Position numbers and translations under genes: made by a program
Notes under the pieces: generated by a model
What the model saw: the letters and a program-made list of their open reading frames with translations, nothing else
Told to the model about the DNA's origin: nothing
Databases searched by the model: none
In this document: positions 39,444 through 48,793 of the stretch, one piece after another
Layout: each line of letters starts with the position of its first letter
How positions within the stretch are numbered: position 1 is the first letter of the stretch
Assembly (NCBI RefSeq): GCF_040008265.1
Contig: NZ_CP155620.1
Coordinates: 310,001-374,000 of the forward strand
Source of the DNA: Campylobacter sp. CCS1377
GTDB lineage: Bacteria > Campylobacterota > Campylobacteria > Campylobacterales > Campylobacteraceae
Length of the DNA: 64,000 nucleotides
Direction of reading: 5' to 3'

Positions 39444-39778
39444 TTTCATCAGGAGCAAGAATAGAAGGGCAATTTTATTTTGATTCTATTTTGCACTTAG
39501 ATGGAGAAATTAGTGGAACTATTAATTCACAAAGTATAGTTGTTATTGGAAAAAGTGGGGCTTTAAAAGGGCAATTAAATGCCGATAAAGTTGTTGTAAA
39601 TGGTATTTTTGAAGGTGAGTTAGAAGCAAATAGTTTAGAAATTTTAGCAGGTGGAATTGTAAGTGGCAATGTTGTTGTAAGAGAAATTTCTATAGAAAAT
39701 GGTGGTAAATTTAATGGAAACAGCAAAATCAAAGATGATGTGCCCTTGATAGAAAATGCTAATGTTGTTAATGAGTAA
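39383..39778 (+). CDS. bactofilin (CcmA-like)
   Basis: A 131-residue polymer-forming beta-helix protein. The central repeats (ISSGARIEGQFYFDSILHLD, GEISGTINSQ, SGALKGQLNADKVVVNG) are typical of the DUF583/bactofilin fold, with short unstructured ends. In Helicobacter the homologue CcmA scaffolds M23 peptidases for helical shape. AAAGGAGAG precedes the ATG at 39383, which lies 61 bases inside the peptidase gene in another frame, an unusually long overlap that argues for tight coupling. The stop overlaps the mfd start. Confidence 0.92.
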   Translation: MAIFNKSSVTSAAVSTETTVISSGARIEGQFYFDSILHLDGEISGTINSQSIVVIGKSGALKGQLNADKVVVNGIFEGELEANSLEILAGGIVSGNVVVREISIENGGKFNGNSKIKDDVPLIENANVVNE

Positions 39779-42732
39779 TGCAAGCTAATTTTTTTGAATA
39801 TTTACAAAGTGAGAAAATAGCGCAGTTAGTGCTTTGTGAGGATGATAAAGAAGCTTTTTTGCTTTCTCAAATTTCTATGTTAAAAGGTTTGAAAACTTTT
39901 GTTTTGCCTGATTTTAGAGCTGAGTTCGGAGATGATTTAAGAGCCTTTTCTAAAGAACTTTTTGAACTTTGTAAGATTTTAAATGCTTATCACAAAGTTG
40001 ATGGAAAGAAGATTCTCATCTCTCCTTTTGCAACTGTGCTTAAAAAACTACCTTCCAAATCGCATCTTAAAAATTATTTCATTTCTAAAGATAAAAATTT
40101 TAATTTAATTGAATTTCAAGATGAGCTTGCAAGGTTAGGTTATGAATTTGTCGATATAGTCCAAGATAAGGGCGAAGTAAGTGTGCGTGGGGAAATCGTT
40201 GATATTTTTTGTATTAATGAAGAATTGCCTACTAGAATTTTACTTTTCGCAGATGAGATAGAAAGCATTAGAAAATTTGACCCCATTACTCAAAAATCTA
40301 TTCCCAATGAGTATGAAAGCTTGGAAATTTGCCCTTTTTTAACACATTTTTCAAGTCAAAATTATGAAAATTTTAAAGAAAAACTAGAGAATTTTAATAG
40401 CGATGTTTTAATTAGTGATATAAATTCTTTGGGTTTTTGGTGTATTGATGATTTTTATGATTATTTAGAACTTGATTTTATCAGCATTAAAAAATTTGAT
40501 GATGAAAAAGATCTAGAAAAATTAGCTAAAATTAATGCTAAAATCATTCCTGAGGCTAAAATTTATAAGGATTTAAAAAGCTCTTATAATAAAGATTTTT
40601 TCTCTTTTCATCAAAATAAAAAAATCACCATACTAGCTAAAAACGAAGCTTTATTTAAGGCTTTAGAGCTTGAAAATACGCAAAATATTTCTTTTGTTAA
40701 AAGCGATTTGATTGTTAATTTAATCAGCAATGAAGAGCTTGTCATTTCTTTAAATCGCAAAGAAAAACAAAAACATAAGCGCAAAGCTAATTTGATCATC
40801 GATGAACTAAAAAGTGGTGATTTTATTGTACATGAAGATTATGGAGTAGGGAAATTTTTAGGACTTGAGATGATAAGCATTAGTGGAGCTAAAAAAGAAT
40901 TTGTGGCTATTGAATATCAAAACAAAGACAAACTTCTTTTGCCAGTTGAAAATCTTTATATGATAGATAAATATTTAGGAGCAAGCGGAGGCATACCACT
41001 TTTAGATCGTTTAGGAAAGACGACTTTTATTAAATTAAAGGAAAGATTAAAAACCAAGCTTTTAGCCATTGCATCGCAAATTGTCATAATGGCGGCAAAA
41101 AGAGCTTTGATAAAACCAAAGGAAATCAAAATTGATTATGCAAGTCAAGCTGATTTCGTTTCGAAAGCCGGTTTTTCTTATACAGAGGATCAAAACAAGG
41201 CTTGTGAAGAAATTTTAAACGATTTTGAAAATGGCAAAGTTATGGATAGGCTTTTAAGTGGCGATGTGGGTTTTGGTAAAACTGAAGTGGCTATGAATGC
41301 TATTTATCCTGTGGTAAAAAGTGGCTTTTGTGCTTTTTTCTTTGCTCCCACAACGCTTTTATCTCATCAGCATTTTAAAAGTTTAAAAAAGCGTTTCGAG
41401 CCTTTTGATATTGAAGTTTTTAAGCTTGACCGCTTTACAAGTGCTAAAGAGAAAAAGACTTTGTTGGCAAATTTAGAGCAAAATAAGCCTTGTGTTGTTG
41501 TTGGAACTCACGCACTTTTAAATGTGGAATGTGAAAATTTAGCCCTTGTTATTATTGACGAAGAGCATAAATTTGGAGTAAAACAGAAAGAAAAATTAAA
41601 AGAACTCACGCAAAATTCCCATCTTTTATCCATGTCTGCAACGCCAATTCCAAGAAGTTTAAACCAAGCTTTAAGTTCTATAAAATCCTATAGTGTTTTG
41701 CAAACTCCACCGGAAGATAGATTAGATGTTAGAACTTTCGTTAAGGAAAATGATGATGCTTTGCTAAAAGAAGCGATTGCAAGAGAACTTAGGCGTGGCG
41801 GACAAATTTTTTATATTCACAATCATATTGCAAGTATAGAGCAGTGTAAAAAACATTTGCTTGATTTGTTTAAGAATTTAAGAATTCTTATCTTGCATTC
41901 TAAAATCGATGCTAAGGTGCAAGAAGAAGAAATGCTTAAATTTGAAAACAAAGAATACGATTTGCTTTTAAGTACCTCCATTGTGGAAAGTGGTATTGAT
42001 TTAGCCAATGCAAATACGATGATAGTTGAAAGAAGCGATCGTTTTGGAATGGCGGATTTGCACCAGCTTAGGGGTCGCGTGGGAAGAAGCGACAGGCAGG
42101 GGTATTGTTATTTTTTAGTCGAAGATAAAAATACCATTACAGAAGATGCCTTAAAACGCCTTGTTTCTTTAGAAAGCAATTCTTATTTGGGCGCAGGCTC
42201 GGTTTTGGCATATCATGATCTTGAAATTCGCGGCGGTGGGAATTTGTTAGGCATAGATCAAAGCGGACATATAGAACAAATCGGACTTAGCTTGTATCTT
42301 AAAATGCTAGAAGATGAGTTAAATGCCTTGACAAAAAAAGAGAGCTTTGAAGAGAAAAAAATCGATTTAAAACTTAACATCAACGCCTTTTTAAATCATG
42401 AACTCATCAGCGAAGATCGTTTAAGGCTTGAGCTTTATAGAAGGCTTAGTAAGTGTGGCAGTGTAAATGAGGTTTATGAGATTGAGGGAGAAATTGAAGA
42501 TCGTTTTGGCAAGCTTGATATTTATACTAAGCAGTTTTTAGCGCTTATTGTGATTAAAATTTTAGCTTTGGGTAAATTTAAGAGTATAAGCAATTTTGAG
42601 CAAAATATACAATTTACAAAAATCAACGATGAAAAAAAACTCATCAAAGCAAAAAGCAAAGATGATGATGATATCATAGAGGCGATTTTAACACATTTAA
42701 GAAAGAATGATGATGGATTGGCAAAAATATAA
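39778..42732 (+). CDS. mfd: transcription-repair coupling factor Mfd
   Basis: Removes stalled RNA polymerase and recruits UvrA. A UvrB-like N-terminal part (GEVSVRGEIVDIFCINEELP), the polymerase-interacting domain (SGDFIVHEDYGVGKFLGLE) and the translocase with Walker A GDVGFGKTEVAMNA, DEEH box VIIDEEHKFGVKQ and motif VI QLRGRVGRSDRQGYCY are clear. At 984 residues it is shorter than the E. coli protein (1148), as usual in Campylobacterota. It overlaps bactofilin by one base and the next gene by 26. Confidence 0.96.
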   Translation: MQANFFEYLQSEKIAQLVLCEDDKEAFLLSQISMLKGLKTFVLPDFRAEFGDDLRAFSKELFELCKILNAYHKVDGKKILISPFATVLKKLPSKSHLKNYFISKDKNFNLIEFQDELARLGYEFVDIVQDKGEVSVRGEIVDIFCINEELPTRILLFADEIESIRKFDPITQKSIPNEYESLEICPFLTHFSSQNYENFKEKLENFNSDVLISDINSLGFWCIDDFYDYLELDFISIKKFDDEKDLEKLAKINAKIIPEAKIYKDLKSSYNKDFFSFHQNKKITILAKNEALFKALELENTQNISFVKSDLIVNLISNEELVISLNRKEKQKHKRKANLIIDELKSGDFIVHEDYGVGKFLGLEMISISGAKKEFVAIEYQNKDKLLLPVENLYMIDKYLGASGGIPLLDRLGKTTFIKLKERLKTKLLAIASQIVIMAAKRALIKPKEIKIDYASQADFVSKAGFSYTEDQNKACEEILNDFENGKVMDRLLSGDVGFGKTEVAMNAIYPVVKSGFCAFFFAPTTLLSHQHFKSLKKRFEPFDIEVFKLDRFTSAKEKKTLLANLEQNKPCVVVGTHALLNVECENLALVIIDEEHKFGVKQKEKLKELTQNSHLLSMSATPIPRSLNQALSSIKSYSVLQTPPEDRLDVRTFVKENDDALLKEAIARELRRGGQIFYIHNHIASIEQCKKHLLDLFKNLRILILHSKIDAKVQEEEMLKFENKEYDLLLSTSIVESGIDLANANTMIVERSDRFGMADLHQLRGRVGRSDRQGYCYFLVEDKNTITEDALKRLVSLESNSYLGAGSVLAYHDLEIRGGGNLLGIDQSGHIEQIGLSLYLKMLEDELNALTKKESFEEKKIDLKLNINAFLNHELISEDRLRLELYRRLSKCGSVNEVYEIEGEIEDRFGKLDIYTKQFLALIVIKILALGKFKSISNFEQNIQFTKINDEKKLIKAKSKDDDDIIEAILTHLRKNDDGLAKI

Positions 42733-43474
42733 AGCAGCAATTTATAGGGCAAGAAAAGATATTTTAAAGCCTGTTTTAGAGATTGATGAAATTTCTTTAA
42801 AGGATTTAGTGGGTATAGAAAAGCAAAAAAAGGCTCTTTTTGAAAATACCTTAAATTTCATAGAAGAAAAAGGGGCAAATCACGCACTTTTATGGGGTGC
42901 AAAAGGCACAGGAAAATCAAGTTTAATCAAAGCTATTTTTAATGAATTTAAAGAAAGAAATTTAAGACTTGTTGAAATCGCAAAAGAAGATTTATTTGCT
43001 TTAGCAGATATCATTGATGAGCTAAGAAATGAGCCTTTTAAATTTATACTTTATTGTGATGATTTTTCTTTTGAAAAAGATGATGATAGTTATAAATTTT
43101 TAAAGCCACTTTTAGAAGGTAGCATTGAAGCTGTGCCAAAAAATATACTCATTTATGCAAGTTCAAATCGTCGTCATTTGCTAAGTGAAAATAAAAGCGA
43201 TAATGATTATATGCAAGTAAATCACGGCGAACTTCATCAAAGTGATGCGGCTGAAGAAAGACTCAGTTTAAGTGATAGATTTGGACTTTGGCTTAGTTTT
43301 TATCAAGGAAGCTTGAGCGAGTATTTAGAAATTGTTGATTTTTATTTTAAAGATATTAAGTGTGATAAAGAACTTTTGCACGCTAAAGCGAAGGAATTTG
43401 CAAATTTAAGAGCAAGTAGGGGTGGGCGAACCGCTAAGCAGTTTTATTTGGCTTTTAAGGAGAGTTTTAAATGA
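42707..43474 (+). CDS. DUF815 family P-loop ATPase
   Basis: A 255-residue AAA-type ATPase of unknown role. Walker A is LLWGAKGTGKSSLIKA, Walker B FILYCDDFSFE, and ASSNRRHLL is the sensor region with arginines. DUF815 proteins are common in bacteria but have no settled function. It starts 26 bases inside the 3' end of mfd and ends touching the glycosylase gene, which places it in a run of DNA-repair genes. I recall the C. jejuni homologue as Cj1084c. Confidence 0.87.
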   Translation: MMMDWQKYKAAIYRARKDILKPVLEIDEISLKDLVGIEKQKKALFENTLNFIEEKGANHALLWGAKGTGKSSLIKAIFNEFKERNLRLVEIAKEDLFALADIIDELRNEPFKFILYCDDFSFEKDDDSYKFLKPLLEGSIEAVPKNILIYASSNRRHLLSENKSDNDYMQVNHGELHQSDAAEERLSLSDRFGLWLSFYQGSLSEYLEIVDFYFKDIKCDKELLHAKAKEFANLRASRGGRTAKQFYLAFKESFK

Positions 43475-44157
43475 ATGGGGCTGAAATTTTTGTAAAGCTG
43501 ATTGATTTAAAGCTTGATTTTGGTGAGTTTGATTGGCTTGAAAATAGAGGACTTAGCGAGTTTGAGCTTTTAATTTCTGTAATTTTGACACAAAATACTA
43601 ATTGGAATAATGTTTTAAAAGCCTTAGCAAATTTAAAAAACGCACAAATTTCAAATTTAGAACAAATTACTTCTTTGTCAAATTTAGAACTTGCCACACT
43701 TATAAAACCAAGCGGATTTTATAATACCAAGGCTAAAAGATTAAAGGGTTTAGTAGAAAATATTTTAAATACTTTTGAAAATTTAGAAAATTTCAAAGAA
43801 AGCGTAAGTAGAGAATGGCTTTTAAATATTAAAGGCTTGGGCTATGAGAGTGTTGATAGTATTTTAAATTATTTGTGTAAAAAAGAATTCTTAGTCGTAG
43901 ATAGCTACACACAAAGACTTAGCTTTTATTTGGGTTATGAATTTGAAAATTATGAAGAATTAAGAGAGTTTTTTGAAAGTGGCATTGAGAATGAAAGTGA
44001 AAATTTAAATAAACTTTTGGGTAAAAATTACGAGCTTTATGAGCTTTATCAAATTTTTCACGCCCAAATCATTGCTTTTGGAAAAATTGCCTTTAAGGGT
44101 GCAAAATTAAGCAATCAAGGCAAGGAATTGATAAAAATTTTAAAGGAAGAAAAATGA
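43471..44157 (+). CDS. endonuclease III-family DNA glycosylase without iron-sulfur cluster (MagIII-like)
   Basis: A 228-residue helix-hairpin-helix glycosylase. FELLISVILTQNTNWNNVLKA matches the Nth core, the hairpin is NIKGLGYESVDSILNYL, and the catalytic Asp lies in FLVVDSYTQRL. The four-Cys cluster at the C-terminus of true Nth is absent. H. pylori MagIII has the same design and removes 3-methyladenine, so alkylated bases are the likely substrate (inference). It overlaps the ATPase gene by four bases and thiD by four. Confidence 0.85.
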   Translation: MNGAEIFVKLIDLKLDFGEFDWLENRGLSEFELLISVILTQNTNWNNVLKALANLKNAQISNLEQITSLSNLELATLIKPSGFYNTKAKRLKGLVENILNTFENLENFKESVSREWLLNIKGLGYESVDSILNYLCKKEFLVVDSYTQRLSFYLGYEFENYEELREFFESGIENESENLNKLLGKNYELYELYQIFHAQIIAFGKIAFKGAKLSNQGKELIKILKEEK

Positions 44158-44966
44158 GAGCAAAAGGAAGTGAATTAATCCCTGTTTTAAGCATAGCAGG
44201 AAGTGATTGTAGTGGCGGGGCAGGTGTGCAAGCTGATCTTAAAACTTTTAGCGCACACAATCTTTTTGGTATGAGTGTGATTTTAAGCGTGGTGGCTGAA
44301 AATACCGCAAGAGTAATTTCAGTGTATGATGTGCCTACTAAAAGCGTAGATGAGCAAATGCTTGCAGTTTTTGAAGATATAGTGCCAAAAGCAACTAAGA
44401 TAGGGATGATAGGATCATGCGAGCTTATGGAGTGTGTGGCTAAAAATTTAGAACAATTTAAACCCCAAAATGTCGTGATTGATCCTGTGATGTTTGCAAA
44501 AAATGGTTTTGCTTTAATGCCTGAAGAAAATTGTGATTTTTTTAAAAAGATCATAGTGAAATTTGCAGATATTCTTACGCCAAATATCCCAGAAGCACAG
44601 TTTCTTTGTGGGTTTAAAATTAGCGATGAAAAAGATATGATAAAAGCAGCCAAGCACTTATGTGATCTTGGTGCAAAAGCGGTTTTGCTTAAAGGCGGAC
44701 ATAGCGAAGAAAATGCCAATGATGTGCTTTTTGATGGTAGAGAAATTTTTATTTTAAAAGGCGAACGCATAGAAACAAAAAATACTCACGGCACAGGTTG
44801 CACGCTTTCTTCAGCCATTGCTAGCAATTTAGCCTTAGGCAAAGATTTATTTAATGCCGTAAGCGAGGCAAAAGAATATGTCAGAAATGCCATTTATTAT
44901 TCTTTAAATTTAGGCAAAGGCTGTGGCCCGACTAATCATTTTTTTAGGTTTTTAAATGAAAAATGA
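44154..44966 (+). CDS. thiD: hydroxymethylpyrimidine/phosphomethylpyrimidine kinase
   Basis: Phosphorylates the pyrimidine part of thiamine twice. Family motifs are IAGSDCSGGAGVQADLKTF near the N-terminus, VIDPVMFAKNGFALM, DILTPNIPEAQFL and the C-terminal NTHGTGCTLSSAIAS with the catalytic Cys-type anion hole. Length 270 is normal. It overlaps thiE by 11 bases. Confidence 0.95.
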   Translation: MRAKGSELIPVLSIAGSDCSGGAGVQADLKTFSAHNLFGMSVILSVVAENTARVISVYDVPTKSVDEQMLAVFEDIVPKATKIGMIGSCELMECVAKNLEQFKPQNVVIDPVMFAKNGFALMPEENCDFFKKIIVKFADILTPNIPEAQFLCGFKISDEKDMIKAAKHLCDLGAKAVLLKGGHSEENANDVLFDGREIFILKGERIETKNTHGTGCTLSSAIASNLALGKDLFNAVSEAKEYVRNAIYYSLNLGKGCGPTNHFFRFLNEK

Positions 44967-45588
44967 ACTCGATCTTAGCCTTTATCTTGTGGCAAGTCGT
45001 GGTAAAAAAAGCGATGAGCTTTTTTTAAATACACTTGAAGAAGCGATAAAGGGCGGAGTTAGCATTATCCAACTTCGCGAAAAAGAATTAAACTCAAGGG
45101 AATTTTATCAGCTTGGCTTAAAAGTGCAAAAGCTTTGTAAATTTTATAAAATTCCATTTTTAATCAACGATAGAATCGATATCGCCTTAGCTTTGAATGC
45201 TGATGGGGTGCATTTAGGACAAGAAGATTTGCAAATTTGTATCGCTAGAAAGCTTTTAGGGGAAGAAAAAATTATAGGTTTAAGCCTTAAAAAATTAGAG
45301 CAATTAAACTACATACAAGGGGCGAATTATTTAGGTTGTGGTGCGATTAAAACCACTCCAACCAAAGAAAGTTCGCTAATAAGTCTTGAAATTTTAAGCC
45401 AAATTTGTGAAAAAAGTCCCATTGGCGTAGTGGCAATTGGTGGGATTGATAAAGAAGTGATTAAAGAGCTAAAAGGCATTAAAATAAGCGGTGTTGCGGT
45501 CGTTCGTGCGATAATGGATGCTAAAAATACTTTTTTAGCGGCCAAAGAATTAAAACAAAAAATCGATGAAAATTTATCTCTTAAATGA
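44956..45588 (+). CDS. thiE: thiamine-phosphate synthase
   Basis: Joins the pyrimidine and thiazole parts of thiamine. Motifs are GGVSIIQLREKELNSREFYQ, INDRIDIALALNADGVHLGQ and VVAIGGIDKEVI of the TIM barrel. In the usual family the middle motif ends in GVHLGQxD, as here (GQEDLQ). The 210 residues are normal. The stop overlaps the hemD start by 23 bases. Confidence 0.94.
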   Translation: MKNELDLSLYLVASRGKKSDELFLNTLEEAIKGGVSIIQLREKELNSREFYQLGLKVQKLCKFYKIPFLINDRIDIALALNADGVHLGQEDLQICIARKLLGEEKIIGLSLKKLEQLNYIQGANYLGCGAIKTTPTKESSLISLEILSQICEKSPIGVVAIGGIDKEVIKELKGIKISGVAVVRAIMDAKNTFLAAKELKQKIDENLSLK

Positions 45589-46207
45589 AACTCCTTTTGA
45601 AGGTGTAGAAAATCTGATTTTAAATGAAATTAAATTTTATGATTTTAGCGTGAATTTGAGTGAATTTGACGTCTTGATATGTACTTCTAAAAATGCTTTG
45701 AAAGCTTTAGAAAAAGCTAAAATTATTTTAAATTTAAATATTAATTTATACGCAGTAGGGCAAAGCACAGCTGAATTCGCTAAAAGTCTAGGTTTTAAAA
45801 ATATTAAAATTCCTAAAGCTGCTTATGGTAAGAATCTTTTTAATGAATTTAAAGAGGAGCTAAAAAATCAAAAATGTCTTTATCTAAGAGCTAAAAATAT
45901 TGCTTCTACTTTAAATTTAGATCTTAAAAATTATGGTATTAATTTAAGCGAAATCATTGTTTATGAAAATATTTTTAAAAAAAGCGAAAAAAAACTAGAG
46001 CAACCGGCAGTTTTTATTTTTACTTCACCTTTGGGTGTGGAAAATTTTTTGCAAAATTATTCTTTAAGCAATGAAGATAAAATCATCGCAATAGGACAAA
46101 GCACAGCCAAAAAACTTTCAAATTTTAAAAATATTTACATTTGTGAAAAGCAAGATTTGAAAACTTGTGTGAATTTAGCAAAAAAACTTACTCAAAATTC
46201 TTATTAA
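45566..46207 (+). CDS. hemD: uroporphyrinogen-III synthase
   Basis: Closes hydroxymethylbilane to uroporphyrinogen III in haem synthesis. The family is poorly conserved; CTSKNALKALEKA, LYAVGQSTAEFAKSLGF, FTSPLGVENFLQNYSL and IIAIGQSTAKKL give the duplicated two-lobe pattern. Length 213 and the place after thiE match what I recall for C. jejuni (Cj1080c). It is the last gene of a long plus-strand run, and the gene order departs from C. jejuni after it. Confidence 0.85.
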   Translation: MKIYLLNETPFEGVENLILNEIKFYDFSVNLSEFDVLICTSKNALKALEKAKIILNLNINLYAVGQSTAEFAKSLGFKNIKIPKAAYGKNLFNEFKEELKNQKCLYLRAKNIASTLNLDLKNYGINLSEIIVYENIFKKSEKKLEQPAVFIFTSPLGVENFLQNYSLSNEDKIIAIGQSTAKKLSNFKNIYICEKQDLKTCVNLAKKLTQNSY

Positions 46208-46251
46208 AGACTTATTTTATCATATTTAGATATTTTTTATTTTTTCAGAGT

Positions 46252-46257
46252 TATAAT
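46252..46257 (+). promoter_or_regulatory. -10 box for the chemoreceptor gene
   Basis: A perfect TATAAT in the gap after hemD, followed about 26 bases later by the strong ribosome site AAGGAG (46283-46288). Confidence 0.6.
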
Positions 46258-46294
46258 TTAGTTAACATATTCTTAATTTTGAAAGGAGTTTTTA

Positions 46295-46342
46295 ATGCCT
46301 AAGGCTTTAAAAAATATTTTTTACAAAAATGGGTTTGGTTAA
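46295..46342 (+). other. short leader frame with the chemoreceptor's ribosome site
   Basis: The only strong ribosome site in this region (AAGGAG, 46283-46288) lies six bases before ATG 46295. That frame reads [15 protein letters not shown] and stops at 46340-46342. Removing one A from the run at 46325-46329 would fuse it to the chemoreceptor as [17 protein letters not shown]. Either the gene carries a one-base insertion, or it is a true 15-codon leader peptide. Confidence 0.6.
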
Positions 46343-48296
46343 CGGGCTTACTTTGGTTATTAGTTTACTAATTACCTTAATTTTGTTGATAACTATTGCA
46401 TTTAGTTATTTTGAGTCAAAAGAAAATGTTTACAAACTTTTGGTGGCAAATCAAGAGCGTTCGGTCAACAGTGTTTCAAATTCATTTAATCGTTACACTT
46501 TGGAAAGAAAAAATGCTTTAAATGTTCTTGCTAAAGGTTTAAAGGATTTTCATTATACTCAAGAAAATATAGATAAAGTTTACGGATTACTTAAAAATAC
46601 TCAAGAAAGTTTTAAATTTGAGCTTACTTATGTGGGTTTTGAAGATAGTGGTTTGATGCTAAGATCAAATAAAAACCATCAAAGTCCACAAACTAGTGAT
46701 TATGATCCAAGAAAAAGATCTTGGTATATAGAAGCAAAAAATGCTGGAGTTTTAATAGTTACAGAGCCTTATAAATCAGTTTCTAGTGGTAAAATCACCG
46801 TTACTTATGCTTTGCCACTTTATGAAAATGGACGATTTATCGGTGTTGTGGCTTCAGATTATGATATGCAACAATTTTCTAATGATGTTTTGGCCTATGG
46901 TAAAACTCCACAAAGCTACACTCAGGTTTTAACAGATGAAGGTGTAATTATTTTCAGCGAAGATCCTGCAAAACTTTTAGGTTCAACAGAGCTTAGCAAA
47001 GCAATAGCAAAACAATATTTACAAAATAATCAAATGAAAGCAAGACCGGCTCACACGCCTTTACTTGTTAATGTTGGTGCTCCTAAGGCTGTGGTTTGTG
47101 ATAGATCTTCAAATGCAAAATATAGCATTTGTAATATTGCCGAGGAGGCTGTTTATACTGATGCGATTAATGCTATTTTAGTAAAACAAATTTTAATAGG
47201 TATAGTGGCAATTATCGTGGCATTTATTTTAATGCGTTTTGTTATTATTGCGAATTTAAAACCAATTAAGGCGATTTCTAAAGGTCTTGATTCTTTTTTT
47301 GATTATCTTAATCATAAGATCGAAAAGCCTGTGCTTATTGATTGTCAAAGTAAAAATGAATTTGGTCATATGGCACTAGAAATTAATGAAAATATTCATT
47401 CTATCCAAAAATCGCTTGCAAAAGATATTAGCACCGTGCGTCAAATTTCTAGCATAGGCAGAAATATAGAATCAGGAAATTTAAATTTAAGAATTAATGA
47501 AAATCCTATTAACCCACAATTACAAGAATTAAAAGAAGTTTTAAACTCTATGTTTGAAATTTTAGAAACTCGCATAGGAACAAATATCAATGAAATTCAA
47601 AGAGTTTTTGATAGCTATAAAGAGCTTGATTTTACGACAAACATTGCACAAGCTAAGGGCGAAGTAGAAAAAGTATCCAATATCTTAGGTGAGGAAATTC
47701 GAAAAATGCTTCATGCGTCTTTAAGTCGTGGAGAAGATCTTAAAAATAAAGCTGGTATTTTAAAAGAAAACATGGAGCAAGTATCGCAAAGAACAGATAA
47801 TCAAGTCAGCTCCATCCAAGAAAGTGTCGCAGCAGTTAATCAAATGAATGCATCAATGAATTCAGTTGCAGGACGCACTGAAGAAGTTGTTAAACAAAGC
47901 GATGATATTAGAGAAGTAACTAATGTCATTAGGGATATAGCTGATCAAATCAATCTTTTGGCATTAAATGCTGCTATAGAAGCTGCAAGGGCTGGTGAGC
48001 ATGGAAGAGGTTTTGCTGTTGTAGCAGATGAGGTTAGAAATTTGGCTGAAAGAACGCAAAAATCACTTGAAGAAATTGAAGCTAATGTAAATGTTTTACT
48101 TCAGTCTATCAACGAAATGAATGAAAGTATAAAAGAGCAAGCACAAGGTATTGATCAGATTAATAACTCTATCACAGAAATTGATCATATTATGCAGCAA
48201 AATACAGATTTTGTAAAAACCACTCATTTGGTTGCTAATGAAATCGATATTATGGCAAATACCATAGTCAGTGATGTTAAACGCAAAAAATTCTAA
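46329..48296 (+). CDS. methyl-accepting chemotaxis protein (dCache type), start disrupted
   Basis: A chemoreceptor of 655 residues from the first in-frame Met. Membrane segments at about 8-28 and 277-300 frame a periplasmic double-Cache domain; RKRSWYIEA, a downstream TVTYALPLY and VVASDYDM resemble the amino-acid-binding pattern of dCache_1 receptors. The signalling tip ([20 protein letters not shown]) and the C-terminus match the shared cytoplasmic part of Campylobacter Tlp2/3/4-type receptors. The in-frame Met at 46329 has no ribosome site; the well-placed start at 46295 is out of frame by one base. If the shift is real, expression should be low and the membrane anchor may be altered. Confidence 0.85.
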   Translation: MGLVNGLTLVISLLITLILLITIAFSYFESKENVYKLLVANQERSVNSVSNSFNRYTLERKNALNVLAKGLKDFHYTQENIDKVYGLLKNTQESFKFELTYVGFEDSGLMLRSNKNHQSPQTSDYDPRKRSWYIEAKNAGVLIVTEPYKSVSSGKITVTYALPLYENGRFIGVVASDYDMQQFSNDVLAYGKTPQSYTQVLTDEGVIIFSEDPAKLLGSTELSKAIAKQYLQNNQMKARPAHTPLLVNVGAPKAVVCDRSSNAKYSICNIAEEAVYTDAINAILVKQILIGIVAIIVAFILMRFVIIANLKPIKAISKGLDSFFDYLNHKIEKPVLIDCQSKNEFGHMALEINENIHSIQKSLAKDISTVRQISSIGRNIESGNLNLRINENPINPQLQELKEVLNSMFEILETRIGTNINEIQRVFDSYKELDFTTNIAQAKGEVEKVSNILGEEIRKMLHASLSRGEDLKNKAGILKENMEQVSQRTDNQVSSIQESVAAVNQMNASMNSVAGRTEEVVKQSDDIREVTNVIRDIADQINLLALNAAIEAARAGEHGRGFAVVADEVRNLAERTQKSLEEIEANVNVLLQSINEMNESIKEQAQGIDQINNSITEIDHIMQQNTDFVKTTHLVANEIDIMANTIVSDVKRKKF

Positions 48297-48331
48297 AAAT
48301 CAAGGCTAGTTTTTTGCCTTGATTTTTCATC
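48295..48331 (+). terminator. terminator of the chemoreceptor gene
   Basis: An 11-bp perfect stem, AAAATCAAGGC at 48296-48306 with 48316-48326, around a nine-base loop and ending in TTTT. It starts at the stop codon. Confidence 0.85.
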
Positions 48332-48341
48332 TTCTAAGTGC

Positions 48342-48347
48342 TATAAT
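48342..48347 (+). promoter_or_regulatory. -10 box for the SMR pair
   Basis: Perfect TATAAT 21 bases before the ATG, with AAAGGAG at 48358-48364. The leader is too short to hold a guanidine riboswitch. Confidence 0.65.
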
Positions 48348-48368
48348 CGCCTATTTTAAAGGAGCTTT

Positions 48369-48785
48369 ATGGCACAAGTTAAATTGAATTCAAAAATCGC
48401 TTGGATTTTAGTTATCATTGGTGGCATTGTGGAGTGCTTTTGGGTAAGTGGTTTGAAATACGCTGACAACTTCACGCTTTATATATTTACAGGTATTGGA
48501 ATTTTAATTTCTTTTTGCTGTGCCATTATTGCGATGAAACACATTGAAGTTAGCGTAGCTTATGCTGTTTTTGTGGGCATTGGTACGAGTGGCGTTGTGT
48601 TATCTGAAATGCTTATTTTCAATGAAAATTTTTCTTTGCTAAAAATCTCCTTAATCGCCCTTTTGCTTTTAAGTGTCATTGGCTTAAAATTCGTCAGTAA
48701 GGAAAATGATGAAAATACCGTTAATGAACTCGCGCAAAATTTAGGGCTTGATGAGCTTGATGAGGGTTTGCAAAAATTAAACTAA
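48369..48785 (+). CDS. small multidrug resistance family protein, SugE/Gdx-like subunit 1
   Basis: Four membrane helices plus a hydrophilic tail of about 30 residues (138 in all). The essential membrane Glu is residue 22 in VIIGGIVECFWVSGLKYADN, which also carries the W-x-x-GLKY pattern of guanidinium exporters of the Gdx/SugE type. VAYAVFVGIGTSGVVLSEML is the typical fourth-helix region. The next gene encodes a second SMR protein nine bases downstream, so they probably form a heterodimer. I recall a similar pair in C. jejuni as Cj1173-Cj1174. Confidence 0.85.
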   Translation: MAQVKLNSKIAWILVIIGGIVECFWVSGLKYADNFTLYIFTGIGILISFCCAIIAMKHIEVSVAYAVFVGIGTSGVVLSEMLIFNENFSLLKISLIALLLLSVIGLKFVSKENDENTVNELAQNLGLDELDEGLQKLN

Positions 48786-48793
48786 GGCATTAG

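Noticed and set aside
44093-44770. Minus-strand open frame of 225 codons opposite thiD
   Set aside because: It is antisense to a clearly conserved enzyme; the composition mirrors its codons.
48330-48368. Guanidine riboswitch before the SMR pair
   Set aside because: The leader between the -10 box and the ATG is only about 20 bases, too short for any known class.
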